Source: Clostridia bacterium
Lineage (GTDB): Bacteria > Bacillota > Clostridia > Oscillospirales > Butyricicoccaceae
DNA length: 64,000 nt
Assembly (NCBI GenBank): GCA_021205365.1
Contig: JAJPXP010000032.1
Span: forward strand, 1 to 64,000
Direction: 5' to 3'
This document shows positions 43,676-51,870 of this stretch, piece by piece. The position numbers and the translations under genes are program-made. The notes beneath the pieces are model-generated. The model saw nothing but the letters and a program-made list of their open reading frames with translations, had not been told where the DNA came from and searched no databases. Numbering within the stretch: position 1 is the first letter of the stretch; every line of letters begins with the position of its first letter.

Positions 43676-44488
43676 TTAGAATTTTGTCCGATAGTTTTTA
43701 TTCGGATCAGCGTCAACATGTATCCAACATCCGCCGTCATTGCACCGTTTATAAATGCGTCCGCCTGTTGCTTCATCAAACTTTGATACAACATTCTGGA
43801 TATGTATTTCAGCAGAAAAAAGCGTAATTTTACTCGGGTCGTTGTACCGTTCATTAACGATTTCAAAAGAGAAATCAAATTCATCATCTGTCGGCATACG
43901 TCCCGCCCGTTTTTTGAAAAAATCATCCCAGTATAACAGAGGTGCATTTACCAGTCGGTTATATATGGACTCATATACATCACCTTTAAATTTCGCCTGT
44001 GACAGCTTTCGCATGGTTTTGCCCCAGCTGGCATATTCTCCACGCTTCCCCTGCTTCATCAGTTCAAGAAAGATTCCGCTGCAGGTATGTGTTTTGCCAC
44101 ACCCGGACTGTCCGGACAGATACCACCATCCGGAAGAACCTTGCCGGATACGCTCGACATAATCAAAGGCTTTCTTTTTCATGGATACAACCCATGGTGC
44201 ATACTCTTCCAGCCTGTCAAGTGTTTGCTCTTTCAGCCCGGGATTACCGGATAGTTCCGCCCAGCGTTCAGCCCGTGGACCCTTGATGCAATCACACCAT
44301 ACAGGAACTCTTGTCAACGTGTCCAAATCATCTTTGAATATAAAACCCTTGCCGTGGCATATAGGGCAATCTGGCCGCCCTTGTGTACCATGTTGTTTAT
44401 TTGTGATATCAGTAATAATCCGCTGACTTTTAGCAAAGCCATCAAAGGTTATGCTCTGGGTCTGAGAATATCCTTGCGTAATAGTCAC
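43676..44488 (-). CDS. DnaC/IstB-like helicase loader
   Basis: A 270-residue AAA+ ATPase. An N-terminal zinc motif (CPICHGKG...WCDC, near 42-67) precedes the P-loop GQSGCGKTH near residue 126 and Walker B APLLYWDDFFK near 185. The architecture is that of phage and conjugative-element helicase loaders that place host DnaB at the element's origin. The start is a GTG inside the initiator gene (47-base overlap), which is a weak point. Confidence 0.85.
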   Translation of the reverse strand: MTITQGYSQTQSITFDGFAKSQRIITDITNKQHGTQGRPDCPICHGKGFIFKDDLDTLTRVPVWCDCIKGPRAERWAELSGNPGLKEQTLDRLEEYAPWVVSMKKKAFDYVERIRQGSSGWWYLSGQSGCGKTHTCSGIFLELMKQGKRGEYASWGKTMRKLSQAKFKGDVYESIYNRLVNAPLLYWDDFFKKRAGRMPTDDEFDFSFEIVNERYNDPSKITLFSAEIHIQNVVSKFDEATGGRIYKRCNDGGCWIHVDADPNKNYRTKF

Positions 44489-45218
44489 TCTTTCCGTTGT
44501 CCTCTACCTCTTTTCTCTGATTACGTCCGCTGTTTTGATCTCTGTCCAGCCAGCCTGTAATGAACCGGACAATACCACGCGCAGTCTTACGCTTTGTCGG
44601 ATTTCCTTCCAGCCAACCAGCCATAGAGCGTAAAGCCTGCTCAATATCAACACCAGGGTAAAGCTGTTTCCAACCGTCTACCTGTTTCTGTGTAACCGGA
44701 TACATTTGACCAGTATTCAAAATTAATTCAATGAAAACAGGCTCCGTTGCTTCCGGTTCCGGCTCTGACTTGTCAGAGGTCGGAGCATTATTATATAACC
44801 TATCCTTACCTAACTCTAACCTATCCTTACCTAACCTATCCTGTGTATCCGGTCTGGATATATCCTGTATACATTCCGTATCCAGAGTGTATACATTGTC
44901 CGTAAGAGAAAGCATTTTCATTTCTTCTTTACATTTTGTAGGTCTATATCGGTCTTTCTGTATGTAATTACTCTGTTTCCAATGGCGTATAACTATAACG
45001 CCAGATTGAAACGGAATCAAAAAGCCTTTTGAAATCAGCATCTTCAAATCATCCTGTGCGCTGCCAAAATACCGGACCAGCCCTTTTGGATTATTCAAAA
45101 AACCATCGTCATCAGCTTCCATTCCCAAATGAAAATACAGTGCGCGTGTTGTCGCCGGCATATCCAGAAATGTATCACTGTTTACAACTGACCTTGCAAA
45201 CATTCTTCTTTCAGCCAA
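44442..45218 (-). CDS. Replication initiator / replisome organiser
   Basis: A 258-residue protein. Its N-terminal AERRMFARSVVNSDTFLDMP, then TRALYFHLGMEADDDGF is the hallmark of Lin1244/Lin1753-like phage replisome organisers with a winged helix that binds the origin. A variable middle has a tandem DRLGKDRLELGKDRLY repeat, and the C-terminal domain (about 165-230) probably contacts the loader. The start is a TTG at 45218, six bases after GAGGTG; the track's earlier start lies in the upstream HTH gene. Confidence 0.82.
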   Translation of the reverse strand: MAERRMFARSVVNSDTFLDMPATTRALYFHLGMEADDDGFLNNPKGLVRYFGSAQDDLKMLISKGFLIPFQSGVIVIRHWKQSNYIQKDRYRPTKCKEEMKMLSLTDNVYTLDTECIQDISRPDTQDRLGKDRLELGKDRLYNNAPTSDKSEPEPEATEPVFIELILNTGQMYPVTQKQVDGWKQLYPGVDIEQALRSMAGWLEGNPTKRKTARGIVRFITGWLDRDQNSGRNQRKEVEDNGKSDYYARIFSDPEHNL

Positions 45219-45222
45219 ATAT

Positions 45223-45561
45223 TCACACCTCAATTCGTCTGATTCCGCTGTTACCGGTAATATCTGGAGGGATATTATCTTGCCCATCTACACACATCAG
45301 CCAGCGTTCTACATTCGGCCAGTACAGCAGGTACTTTCTACCTACCTTTCGGCACGGAATAGCTCCGGAACGGATTGCCCGCCGCAGAGTATATTCTGAA
45401 ACGCCCATACCAGAGAGTTTGGCACGGTTCACAGTTTCAGCTACAGTCAGCATCTGCCTCTCCTCCGCAGGTCTGCCGGTCATCCGGTGCCGCTGTAGCA
45501 TATCCGGTTTCCTGTCAGTACCTTTTGGTAGTCTCATAAGACTTGTATTACTCATATCCAT
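45223..45561 (-). CDS. HTH protein, excisionase-like
   Basis: A 112-residue protein with a C-terminal MerR/excisionase-type winged helix (LTVAETVNRAKLSGMGVSEY, then AIRSGAIPCRKVGRKYLLYWPNVERWL). The N-terminal 35 residues are basic and unstructured. AGGAGGTGGAA sets the ATG at 45561. It could act as recombination directionality factor or as a regulator of the early operon. Confidence 0.75.
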   Translation of the reverse strand: MDMSNTSLMRLPKGTDRKPDMLQRHRMTGRPAEERQMLTVAETVNRAKLSGMGVSEYTLRRAIRSGAIPCRKVGRKYLLYWPNVERWLMCVDGQDNIPPDITGNSGIRRIEV

Positions 45562-45609
45562 TTCCACCTCCTAAATAGTGTCCTATCTCACGATTTTTCA
45601 TCATGACAA

Positions 45610-45768
45610 TCAGGGGTATAACTTTCCCTCTGCCTTAGGTCTATGACCCAAACGGTACTCGTAGAGCGGGCATTAAGCAATAGAACACCGTCTTACTTCG
45701 TGTGAGCTTCCACAGCGACAGTCAAGACACTTTGCCCGAATCGCCTTGATCGGTGTTCTTTTTGCCAT
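45610..45768 (-). pseudogene. Small Cys-rich phage protein with in-frame stop
   Basis: From an ATG at 45768 (GAGG seven bases upstream) the frame reads KRTPIKAIRAKCLDCRCG then EVRRCSIA, a TAA at 45673-45675, then CPLYEYRLGHRPKAEG to a TGA. The intact family has CLDC...EVR.CP...CPLYPYR.G in one chain, so the TAA splits a conserved zinc-binding domain. It is absent from the ORF track because each half is short. Either a recent nonsense mutation or readthrough. Confidence 0.75.
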
Positions 45769-45770
45769 TG

Positions 45771-45968
45771 CTATTCCTCTGTTTCAATGATGTCCAGCAC
45801 GTCAACACCAAGAGCTTTTGCAATCTTGCCAATAGTAGCGGGATTGACACCCCTGTTCAAAGCTGTTGACATGGTTCCATTGTTAAGTGCTGCAGCCTGT
45901 CCAACATCTTTTCTTGTCATGCAGGCGCGAGCACAAGCAATTTTGAATTTCCACTTATCGAGTTTCAT
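45771..45968 (-). CDS. Cro-like XRE regulator
   Basis: A 65-residue helix-turn-helix protein (KIACARACMTRKDVGQAAAL, then IGKIAKALGVDVLDIIE). It is the first gene of the leftward operon, directly under the strong promoter at 46013-46041 and opposite the repressor gene, the position of Cro in lambdoid switches. The Cys-rich small gene follows within three bases. Confidence 0.88.
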   Translation of the reverse strand: MKLDKWKFKIACARACMTRKDVGQAAALNNGTMSTALNRGVNPATIGKIAKALGVDVLDIIETEE

Positions 45969-45986
45969 GTGTTGTCACCTCTTTTT

Positions 45987-46041
45987 TGTTCCGTATGGAA
46001 CATTTTTTATTCATAATATCACCATTCGGAACGAATGTCAA
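45987..46041 (-). promoter_or_regulatory. Early leftward promoter with operators
   Basis: On the minus strand TTGACA (46036-46041), 17 bases, TATTAT (46013-46018). Operator-like sites share TGTTCC-N4-GGAACA: TGTTCCGTATGGAACA at 45987-46002 just downstream of the start, and a half-conserved site with GGAAC at 46022-46034 inside the promoter. Confidence 0.75.
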
Positions 46042-46069
46042 TAACACTTTAAGCATTCTTACAAAAAAA

Positions 46070-46100
46070 TGTTCCATTTGGTTCTATTCTGTGATATACT
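46070..46100 (+). promoter_or_regulatory. Repressor promoter with third operator
   Basis: TGTTCCATTTGGTTCT (46070-46085) resembles the other operators and lies where the -35 of a promoter with TATACT (46095-46100) would be; the -35 itself is poor. Confidence 0.5.
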
Positions 46101-46119
46101 CCGTTTAAGGAGTGATTTT

Positions 46120-46527
46120 ATGGAAGTTGGAAAAAAAATTCATGATATCCGAAAAAGCAAAAAAATGTCTCAAGCCGAATTAGCCGAAAAAGCCGGAATT
46201 TCGCTTATGAGTATTCGCAGATATGAAAAGGGAGATCGTGCTCCAAATACGGAACAACTTGCAAAAATAGCTGCTGCCCTTGGTGTATTTGTGGTTGATA
46301 TTGTAGATAACGCCTATTTTGACAATCTTCCAATGAAAGAAATTGATTTTATAAATCCTAATGCCAATCCTGAAACCTTACGTGCACGAAAGCTTCGCAA
46401 CCGTATGAACGCCGCTTTTGATCGGATGAATGAAACAGGGCAACAGGCTGCAGCTGAACGCGTGGAAGAACTCAGCCAGATACCGGCATACCAGAAAGCA
46501 AATCACGGAACTACTGAAAGCGAATAA
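46120..46527 (+). CDS. XRE-family repressor of the element
   Basis: A 135-residue protein with an N-terminal Cro/C1 helix-turn-helix (IHDIRKSKKMSQAELAEKAG, residues 7-26, ending with RRYEKGDRAP) and a C-terminal helical region that may mediate oligomerisation. It has no LexA-type or ImmA-type protease partner nearby, so induction is not by the classical self-cleavage route. AAGGAG precedes the ATG at 46120. It is divergent to the Cro-like gene and followed by the integrase gene. Confidence 0.9.
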   Translation: MEVGKKIHDIRKSKKMSQAELAEKAGISLMSIRRYEKGDRAPNTEQLAKIAAALGVFVVDIVDNAYFDNLPMKEIDFINPNANPETLRARKLRNRMNAAFDRMNETGQQAAAERVEELSQIPAYQKANHGTTESE

Positions 46528-46566
46528 CCGCACTGCTGCCGGCAACCAGGAAAGGAAGGTGCAGCC

Positions 46567-47961
46567 ATGGCAACAATAGAAAAGCGTCGGAACAAAGCTG
46601 GTAAAGTCATCTCGTATAGAATCACTGTTGCAGGCGGGATTGATACCACTGGTAAACAAATCAGACACCGCATGACCTGGAAGCCGGATGCAAAGATGAC
46701 CGCACGGCAGATTGACAAGGCTCTGGCTCGCGCTGCAGCTGACTTCGAGCGTCAGATTGAACAAGGGTACCAGTTGGATAACCGGCAGACTTTTGCTGAA
46801 TATACAGACTATGTCATTGCCCTGAAAGAACGCACCGGATTAAAGAAGCGTACCATTGACCGGTACCGTGAGCTTAAGGTTCGTGTTGATCTGGCAATAG
46901 GACACATGAAACTGATAGACATTCGTCCGCAACACCTTAACAGCTTCTATGAAAATCTCAGTGAACAGGGGATCCGGATGAACACCAACAGTGCAAAGGC
47001 TCGTATTGATCTAAATGCACTGCTGAAAGAAAATCATTTGTCTTATGCTGCATGTGCAAAGTTGTCTGCTGTTTCAGCTCCTACGGTTTCCGCAGCCGCA
47101 AATGGTAAATCAATCCGTTTATCTTCAGCTGACAAAATCGCTGCTACCCTTGGTATTTCTACCACTTCCCTGTTTACTCTGGAACAAGACAGCAAGCCCC
47201 TTGAACCAAGAACAATCCTTGAATATCATTGTTTTATCTCTGGTGTTCTGTCTCAGGCAGAAAAAGAACTGTTAATACCGTATAATCCCGCCAGCAAGGC
47301 AACCCCTCCCAAGGTTGAAAAGAAAGAGGTTGTATACTACCAACCGGATCAGCTGGCAAGGATCCTCAATGCTCTGGAAGATGCACCTTTGAAATGGAAG
47401 ACCTTTACCTATCTGCTGATAGACACCGGCTGCCGTCGTGGCGAAATTGCCGGCCTGAAATGGAAAAGCATTGATCTGCATTCCGGTATTATCACGATTG
47501 AACGTGCGCTGCTGTATAGCACAGCCCGCGGCACCTATGAGGACACTACAAAGAACCGTAAGAGCCGCACGCTGCATCTTGCTCCGGAGACAATCACACT
47601 GTTAAAGCAGCACAAGGCTTCACAGCTTGAAATGCAGCTTGCCAATGGTGATAGATGGAATGATACTGGTTTTGTGTTCACGCAGGACAACGGCTTGCCT
47701 ATCTGCCCTACTAGCGCAACACATTGGCTGGATGACTTTGCAAAGGCTCATGATCTGCCACATATCCACCCACATGCATTCCGGCACACTGCTGCATCTT
47801 TGATGATCGCCCAGGGCGTTGACCTGGTTACCACAGCAAATGAACTCGGTCATTCCAGTGCAATGGTCACAGCGAATGTATACGCCCATCAAATTGAAGA
47901 AGCCAAAGCCAAGGCAAGTAATGCACGTGCAAGTGTGTTTTCCCGCCAGCTGCAGGCATAA
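46567..47961 (+). CDS. Tyrosine integrase with inserted HTH domain
   Basis: A 464-residue site-specific recombinase. The arm-binding N terminus (about 1-65) and core-binding domain (75-140) are followed by an insertion of about 65 residues (142-208) that reads as an XRE-like helix-turn-helix (LSYAACAKLSAVSAPTVSAA, then LSSADKIAATLGIS). The core domain resumes and leads to the catalytic domain with Arg in GCRRGEI near 290, HAFRHTA near 399 and the Tyr in VYAHQ near 430. GGAAAGGAAGG precedes the ATG. It adjoins attR, as expected. Confidence 0.92.
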   Translation: MATIEKRRNKAGKVISYRITVAGGIDTTGKQIRHRMTWKPDAKMTARQIDKALARAAADFERQIEQGYQLDNRQTFAEYTDYVIALKERTGLKKRTIDRYRELKVRVDLAIGHMKLIDIRPQHLNSFYENLSEQGIRMNTNSAKARIDLNALLKENHLSYAACAKLSAVSAPTVSAAANGKSIRLSSADKIAATLGISTTSLFTLEQDSKPLEPRTILEYHCFISGVLSQAEKELLIPYNPASKATPPKVEKKEVVYYQPDQLARILNALEDAPLKWKTFTYLLIDTGCRRGEIAGLKWKSIDLHSGIITIERALLYSTARGTYEDTTKNRKSRTLHLAPETITLLKQHKASQLEMQLANGDRWNDTGFVFTQDNGLPICPTSATHWLDDFAKAHDLPHIHPHAFRHTAASLMIAQGVDLVTTANELGHSSAMVTANVYAHQIEEAKAKASNARASVFSRQLQA

Positions 47962-47965
47962 GAAA

Positions 47966-48000
47966 AAGCCGCCAGTTTTTACACTGACGGCTTAATTTTT
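47966..48000 (+). terminator. Integrase terminator
   Basis: AAGCCGCCAG and CTGACGGCTT (one mismatch), then AATTTTT. Confidence 0.75.
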
Positions 48001-48017
48001 GCTCGTTTTTTAAGGCA

Positions 48018-48036
48018 TTCACCCCAAATTCACCCC
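48018..48036. repeat. Right arm-type integrase sites
   Basis: TTCACCCCAAATTCACCCC holds two TTCACCCC words at an 11-bp step; the identical 19 bases occur at 35757-35775. Confidence 0.6.
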
Positions 48037-48137
48037 GCAGAAAAAACAGGATGAATTTTTCTCACAAAAAAGTTTTAATTTTTCAATATTTATTATTATT
48101 TTTTCTCACTTGCAGTATGCATTTAGTGTACCTATAT

Positions 48138-48165
48138 ACAAAAGAACACCCATCAAGTCGATGGG
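48138..48165. repeat. attR core, 28-bp direct repeat
   Basis: Identical to 35618-35645. It overlaps a perfect terminator hairpin, AGAACACCCATC/GATGGGTGTTCT (48143-48171), that serves the zinc-ribbon gene on the minus strand. Confidence 0.85.
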
Positions 48166-48185
48166 TGTTCTAACATATTGCCGGA

Positions 48186-48464
48186 TTAATTGTGTGCTTT
48201 CATCTTTGCAAAGCATTCGCTGCAGTAAACCGGACGGTCATTACTCGGCTGAAATGGAACCTTTGCCTCACCGCCGCAAGCAGCACACGTTGCTGTAAAA
48301 TATTCACGCGGAGTACGGTTTGCATTTTTTCTCTTGTCGCGGCAGTTCTTACAGCGCTGCGGCTCATTCTCAAAGCCGTGCTCAGCATAGAATTCCTGTT
48401 CACCTGCAGAAAAAACAAACTCTTCTCCACATTCCTTGCATACTAATGTCTTGTCCTGATACAT
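48186..48464 (-). CDS. Zinc-ribbon domain protein
   Basis: A 92-residue protein with two zinc modules: CKECGEEF...CKNCRDKR near residues 9-43 and CAACGGEA...YCSECFAKM near 60-87, as in the zf-trcl zinc-ribbon family. The function is unknown; nucleic-acid or ribosome association is plausible. AAGGAGAGG lies six bases before the ATG. Its terminator is the element's integration site. Confidence 0.88.
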   Translation of the reverse strand: MYQDKTLVCKECGEEFVFSAGEQEFYAEHGFENEPQRCKNCRDKRKNANRTPREYFTATCAACGGEAKVPFQPSNDRPVYCSECFAKMKAHN

Positions 48465-48532
48465 TTTTTCCTCTCCTTGACACGACCTTCACTTTGTGAA
48501 GGCAGGCTAATTTATTACGCACAGGGATCATA

Positions 48533-49150
48533 TTACCTGTATTCGTCTGGGAATAGAGCCGCAGCTTTACGCCGAATCCGCTGTATCGCGTTGTCAACCG
48601 ATTTCACGGGTTTTCCGACTTCGGCAGCCATCTCCTCATAGGAACAGCCGTCCAAATACAATGCGAGCACCCTGGATTCAAACGCCGACAAAGAAGCCTC
48701 CAGCTTCTGATGCCTTTCACGGTACTCCTCCATATCAATCACCAGATTGACCGGATCAGAAACAACGTGCACCGCTTTGGAATTCTCGTCAAAAAGAGGG
48801 GTTTTTGCAATGCTTTCCGAATGGTTCAGCGGCTCATGCTTTGCCGCAGATGCTGCACTGACAGCGCTGTAAACACGTCTTGTAATACACATGCGTGCAA
48901 AAGCTTCAAATGGGACGTTCCGCCCCACTTCATACGCACGCACAGCCTTCAACAATCCCAGCATGCCTTCCTGAATCAGGTCTTCCCCATCGCCGCCCGC
49001 AAGAAAATACGGACGGCTGCAGGCTTTTACCACGCTGAAATAACGGACAGCCAGCAGCTCTTCTGCTGCACGGTCACCCTGCTGTGCCATTGTACAAAGC
49101 TGCTCATCAGAACATGCCTCTAAATTCGGATTTACATTGTCATACATCAT
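48533..49150 (-). CDS. sigH: RNA polymerase sigma factor, SigH type
   Basis: A 205-residue sigma factor of the sigma-H branch. Region 2 shows GDGEDLIQEGMLGLLKAVRAYE near 53-74 and FEAFARMCITRRVYSAV; region 4 shows LSAFESRVLALYLDGCSYEEMA near 153-175. In spore formers sigma-H directs transition-phase and early sporulation genes. Two tandem ATGs open the gene with no ribosome site; the -10 box ends ten bases upstream, so the mRNA may be leaderless. Upstream sequence excludes a longer protein. Confidence 0.88.
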   Translation of the reverse strand: MMYDNVNPNLEACSDEQLCTMAQQGDRAAEELLAVRYFSVVKACSRPYFLAGGDGEDLIQEGMLGLLKAVRAYEVGRNVPFEAFARMCITRRVYSAVSAASAAKHEPLNHSESIAKTPLFDENSKAVHVVSDPVNLVIDMEEYRERHQKLEASLSAFESRVLALYLDGCSYEEMAAEVGKPVKSVDNAIQRIRRKAAALFPDEYR

Positions 49151-49160
49151 ATTGTTATAT

Positions 49161-49189
49161 ATTATATCCTATTATTTACCATCTGTCAA
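49161..49189 (-). promoter_or_regulatory. Consensus promoter of sigH
   Basis: On the minus strand TTGACA, 17 bases, TATAAT, a perfect consensus. Only ten bases separate the -10 box from the first ATG. Confidence 0.85.
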
Positions 49190-49318
49190 TATTTTTGTTC
49201 ACTATATCGCGTTATCCCATCATTTTCCGATTCCTTTTTGTACATTTTTTCGACTTTTATTGTCTTTTCCCAAAGAATCGGGCAGTGTTGCAAAGGAATA
49301 TCCACATCTGGTTCATTG

Positions 49319-49367
49319 CAAAAAGGGTCTGACTCCCCTGCTTCTCTGCAAGCAAATCAGACCCTTC
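49319..49367 (-). terminator. glmM terminator
   Basis: AAGGGTCTGA and TCAGACCCTT; on the minus strand the stem ends in TTTTTGC. Confidence 0.8.
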
Positions 49368-49378
49368 CTGATTTCCAG

Positions 49379-50722
49379 TTAAACGATGGATTCGATTACC
49401 TTTGCAACTGCCTCAGCTGCTGCATAAACGCGGTTCTTATCCACGCCCTCTACCATAACACGAACCAGCGGCTCCGTGCCGGACGGACGGACAAGAATAC
49501 GGCCTTCCCCCAGCGTTTCCTTTTCCTTGGCGATAGAATCCTGTACTTCCTGACGCTCCGACAAGGAATACTTCAGTGCAGTCGGAACCGAGACATTAAT
49601 CATAATCTGTGGCCACGGAACAACTTCTGCCGCAATTTCAGAGGCACGCTTACCGCTGTCCTTCAGCATCTTCAGGAACTGAATTGCAGTCAGTTCACCA
49701 TCACCAGTGGTTGCATACTCCAGAAAAATAACATGGCCAGACTGCTCACCGCCGAGAATATAGCCATTTTCCAGCATTTTTTCCAGCACATAACGGTCGC
49801 CGACATTTGCACAAATAATTTCCATGCCGCGTTCCTTTGCATATGCATGCAGACCCATATTGGACAGGATCGTTGCAACAAATGCATTGCCACGCAGTTT
49901 GTGCTGCTTTTTCAGTTCAGCAGCGCAGACTGCCATAATACGGTCACCGTCCAGCACTTCACCCTTGTCATCTACAACGAGACAGCGGTCGGCATCGCCG
50001 TCAAATGCAATACCCACATCATAGCCGCCTTCCTTCACCAGCCGCTGTAATGCTTCCAGATGGGTGGAACCACAGTGCGCATTGATATTACAGCCATCCG
50101 GCTCATAATAGCGGACAGTGGCATCCATATTCAGCTTACGGAACAAGGTGGACGCAGTGGCAGACGCTGCGCCATTTGCACAGTCTACCGCAACACGCAG
50201 ACCGGACAGATCTCCAGAAACAGTGTCTGCCAGATATGCTGTGTACTCCTCTATCGGGTCCATTTCCAACGGCAACACGCGTCCGATCTTGTCGTGTGTT
50301 GCACGCGGCAGGTCATCCACATGTTCGATGTATTCTTCAATCCGTGCTTCCAGTTCATCTGAAAGCTTATACCCGCTTCCAGCAAAAACTTTAATGCCAT
50401 TGTGTTCATACGGATTATGCGATGCAGAAATAACAATGCCTGCATCCGCCATATGCTTAATCGTCAGATATGCCACAGCCGGGGTCGGAATGACACCCAG
50501 AGATTCTACATCTGCGCCGGAAGAGCAGATACCTGCAATCAATGCAGCCTCCAGCATGTCAGAAGAAATGCGAGTATCCTTACCAATCAGAATCTTAGTA
50601 CGATGATTCGACTGCTGCGACAACGCATAGGCTACCGAACGGCCAACCTTAAATGCCAGATGTGCATCCAGCTCAACATTGACAACACCACGGATACCAT
50701 CTGTTCCAAAATACTTGCCCAT
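49379..50722 (-). CDS. glmM: Phosphoglucosamine mutase
   Basis: A 447-residue alpha-D-phosphohexomutase converting glucosamine-6-phosphate to the 1-phosphate for UDP-GlcNAc and thus peptidoglycan. GKYFGTDGIRG opens the protein, the phosphoserine loop is SASHNPYEHNG near 100, the magnesium loop FDGDADRCL near 242 and the phosphate loop RPSGTEPLVRVM near 405. GAGGAG nine bases before the ATG at 50722 sets the start; the track adds 19 codons. Confidence 0.95.
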   Translation of the reverse strand: MGKYFGTDGIRGVVNVELDAHLAFKVGRSVAYALSQQSNHRTKILIGKDTRISSDMLEAALIAGICSSGADVESLGVIPTPAVAYLTIKHMADAGIVISASHNPYEHNGIKVFAGSGYKLSDELEARIEEYIEHVDDLPRATHDKIGRVLPLEMDPIEEYTAYLADTVSGDLSGLRVAVDCANGAASATASTLFRKLNMDATVRYYEPDGCNINAHCGSTHLEALQRLVKEGGYDVGIAFDGDADRCLVVDDKGEVLDGDRIMAVCAAELKKQHKLRGNAFVATILSNMGLHAYAKERGMEIICANVGDRYVLEKMLENGYILGGEQSGHVIFLEYATTGDGELTAIQFLKMLKDSGKRASEIAAEVVPWPQIMINVSVPTALKYSLSERQEVQDSIAKEKETLGEGRILVRPSGTEPLVRVMVEGVDKNRVYAAAEAVAKVIESIV

Positions 50723-50799
50723 ATCATTATACTCCTCTTCTATCAGATAAAATACTGTGCACATCATACATTCATGCACACAATGTGAATATTTCTCAA

Positions 50800-51855
50800 T
50801 TAAATGCCATCCAACCGGAACTGTTCCGGCATCTTGGATATATCGGGATTGATATCCAAATGCTCATATGCCAAAGCGGTCACACAGCGTCCGCGCGGCG
50901 TACGATTCAGGAAGCCAATCTGCATCAGATATGGCTCATAAACATCCTCCAAGGTAACTGCTTCCTCACCGATGGTTGCAGCCAGCGTATCCAAGCCAAC
51001 CGGTCCGCCGTCAAACGCTGTCATGATACTGCGTAGCATACGGCGGTCAACAGAATCCAGCCCCAGTTCATCTATCTCCAGCGCACGCAGAGCGATGTCG
51101 GCAGCTTCCCTTGTAATCACACCATCAAACCGGACCTCTGCAAAATCACGCACCCGGCGCAGCATACGGTTGGCGATACGAGGCGTGCCACGAGAACGGC
51201 GTGCAATTTCATACGTGCCTTCCGGCTCTGCTTTCACCTGCAGGATTTCCGCAGAACGTGCAACAATCTGCTGCAGTTCTTCCGGTGAATACAATTCCAG
51301 GCGGAGCATGACGCCGAAGCGGTCACGCAACGGAGAGGTCATCTGTCCGGCACGGGTTGTCGCCCCGATCAGTGTAAATTTCGGCAGATCCAGGCGGATC
51401 GAACGGGCAGACGGGCCTTTGCCAATGATAATGTCAAGGGCATAATCCTCCATCGCCGGATACAGAATTTCTTCTACACTGCGATCCAGCCGGTGGATTT
51501 CATCGATAAATAAGATATCATTTTCACTCAAATTCGTCAACAGTGCAGCCAAATCTCCTGCTTTTTCAATCGCAGGTCCACTGGTGACGCGGATATTCAC
51601 ACCCATTTCATTGGCAATGATACCTGCCAGTGTCGTTTTTCCAAGTCCCGGAGGGCCATACAGCAAAACATGATCCAACGGCTCTCCGCGGCGTCTGGCA
51701 GCTTCAATAAAAACAGCAAGATTTTCCTTTGCCTTTGCCTGTCCAATATATTCCGTCATCGTTTTGGGACGCAGGGACGGTTCCCCGCTGTCCTCTGATG
51801 TCTGCGATGTTGTCACAATGCGTTCGGAAAAATCATCATCAAATTCGATACTCAT
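50800..51855 (-). CDS. ruvB: Holliday junction helicase RuvB
   Basis: A 351-residue AAA+ motor that drives branch migration with RuvA. Walker [12 protein letters not shown] near residue 67, Walker [10 protein letters not shown] near 118, sensor [18 protein letters not shown] near 164 and the C-terminal winged helix ending LGLPNRTPRGR-like (FLNRTPRGR) are intact. The ATG at 51855 follows GAGGA; ruvA ends 15 bases upstream. Confidence 0.96.
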   Translation of the reverse strand: MSIEFDDDFSERIVTTSQTSEDSGEPSLRPKTMTEYIGQAKAKENLAVFIEAARRRGEPLDHVLLYGPPGLGKTTLAGIIANEMGVNIRVTSGPAIEKAGDLAALLTNLSENDILFIDEIHRLDRSVEEILYPAMEDYALDIIIGKGPSARSIRLDLPKFTLIGATTRAGQMTSPLRDRFGVMLRLELYSPEELQQIVARSAEILQVKAEPEGTYEIARRSRGTPRIANRMLRRVRDFAEVRFDGVITREAADIALRALEIDELGLDSVDRRMLRSIMTAFDGGPVGLDTLAATIGEEAVTLEDVYEPYLMQIGFLNRTPRGRCVTALAYEHLDINPDISKMPEQFRLDGI

Positions 51856-51870
51856 AGATATATTCCTCAA

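Larger units (their letters stand above)
35618..48165. mobile_element. Integrated phage-satellite-like element
   Basis: About 12.5 kb between perfect 28-bp direct repeats. The integrase lies at the right end next to the repeat. A divergent switch at 46.0 kb faces a leftward early operon (Cro-like, excisionase-like, initiator, helicase loader, sigma factor), and the left half carries defence-like cargo. No structural, packaging or conjugation genes are seen. The ancestral site was the terminator of the zinc-ribbon gene now at 48186-48464, immediately upstream of the DUF1858 gene. Confidence 0.85.
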
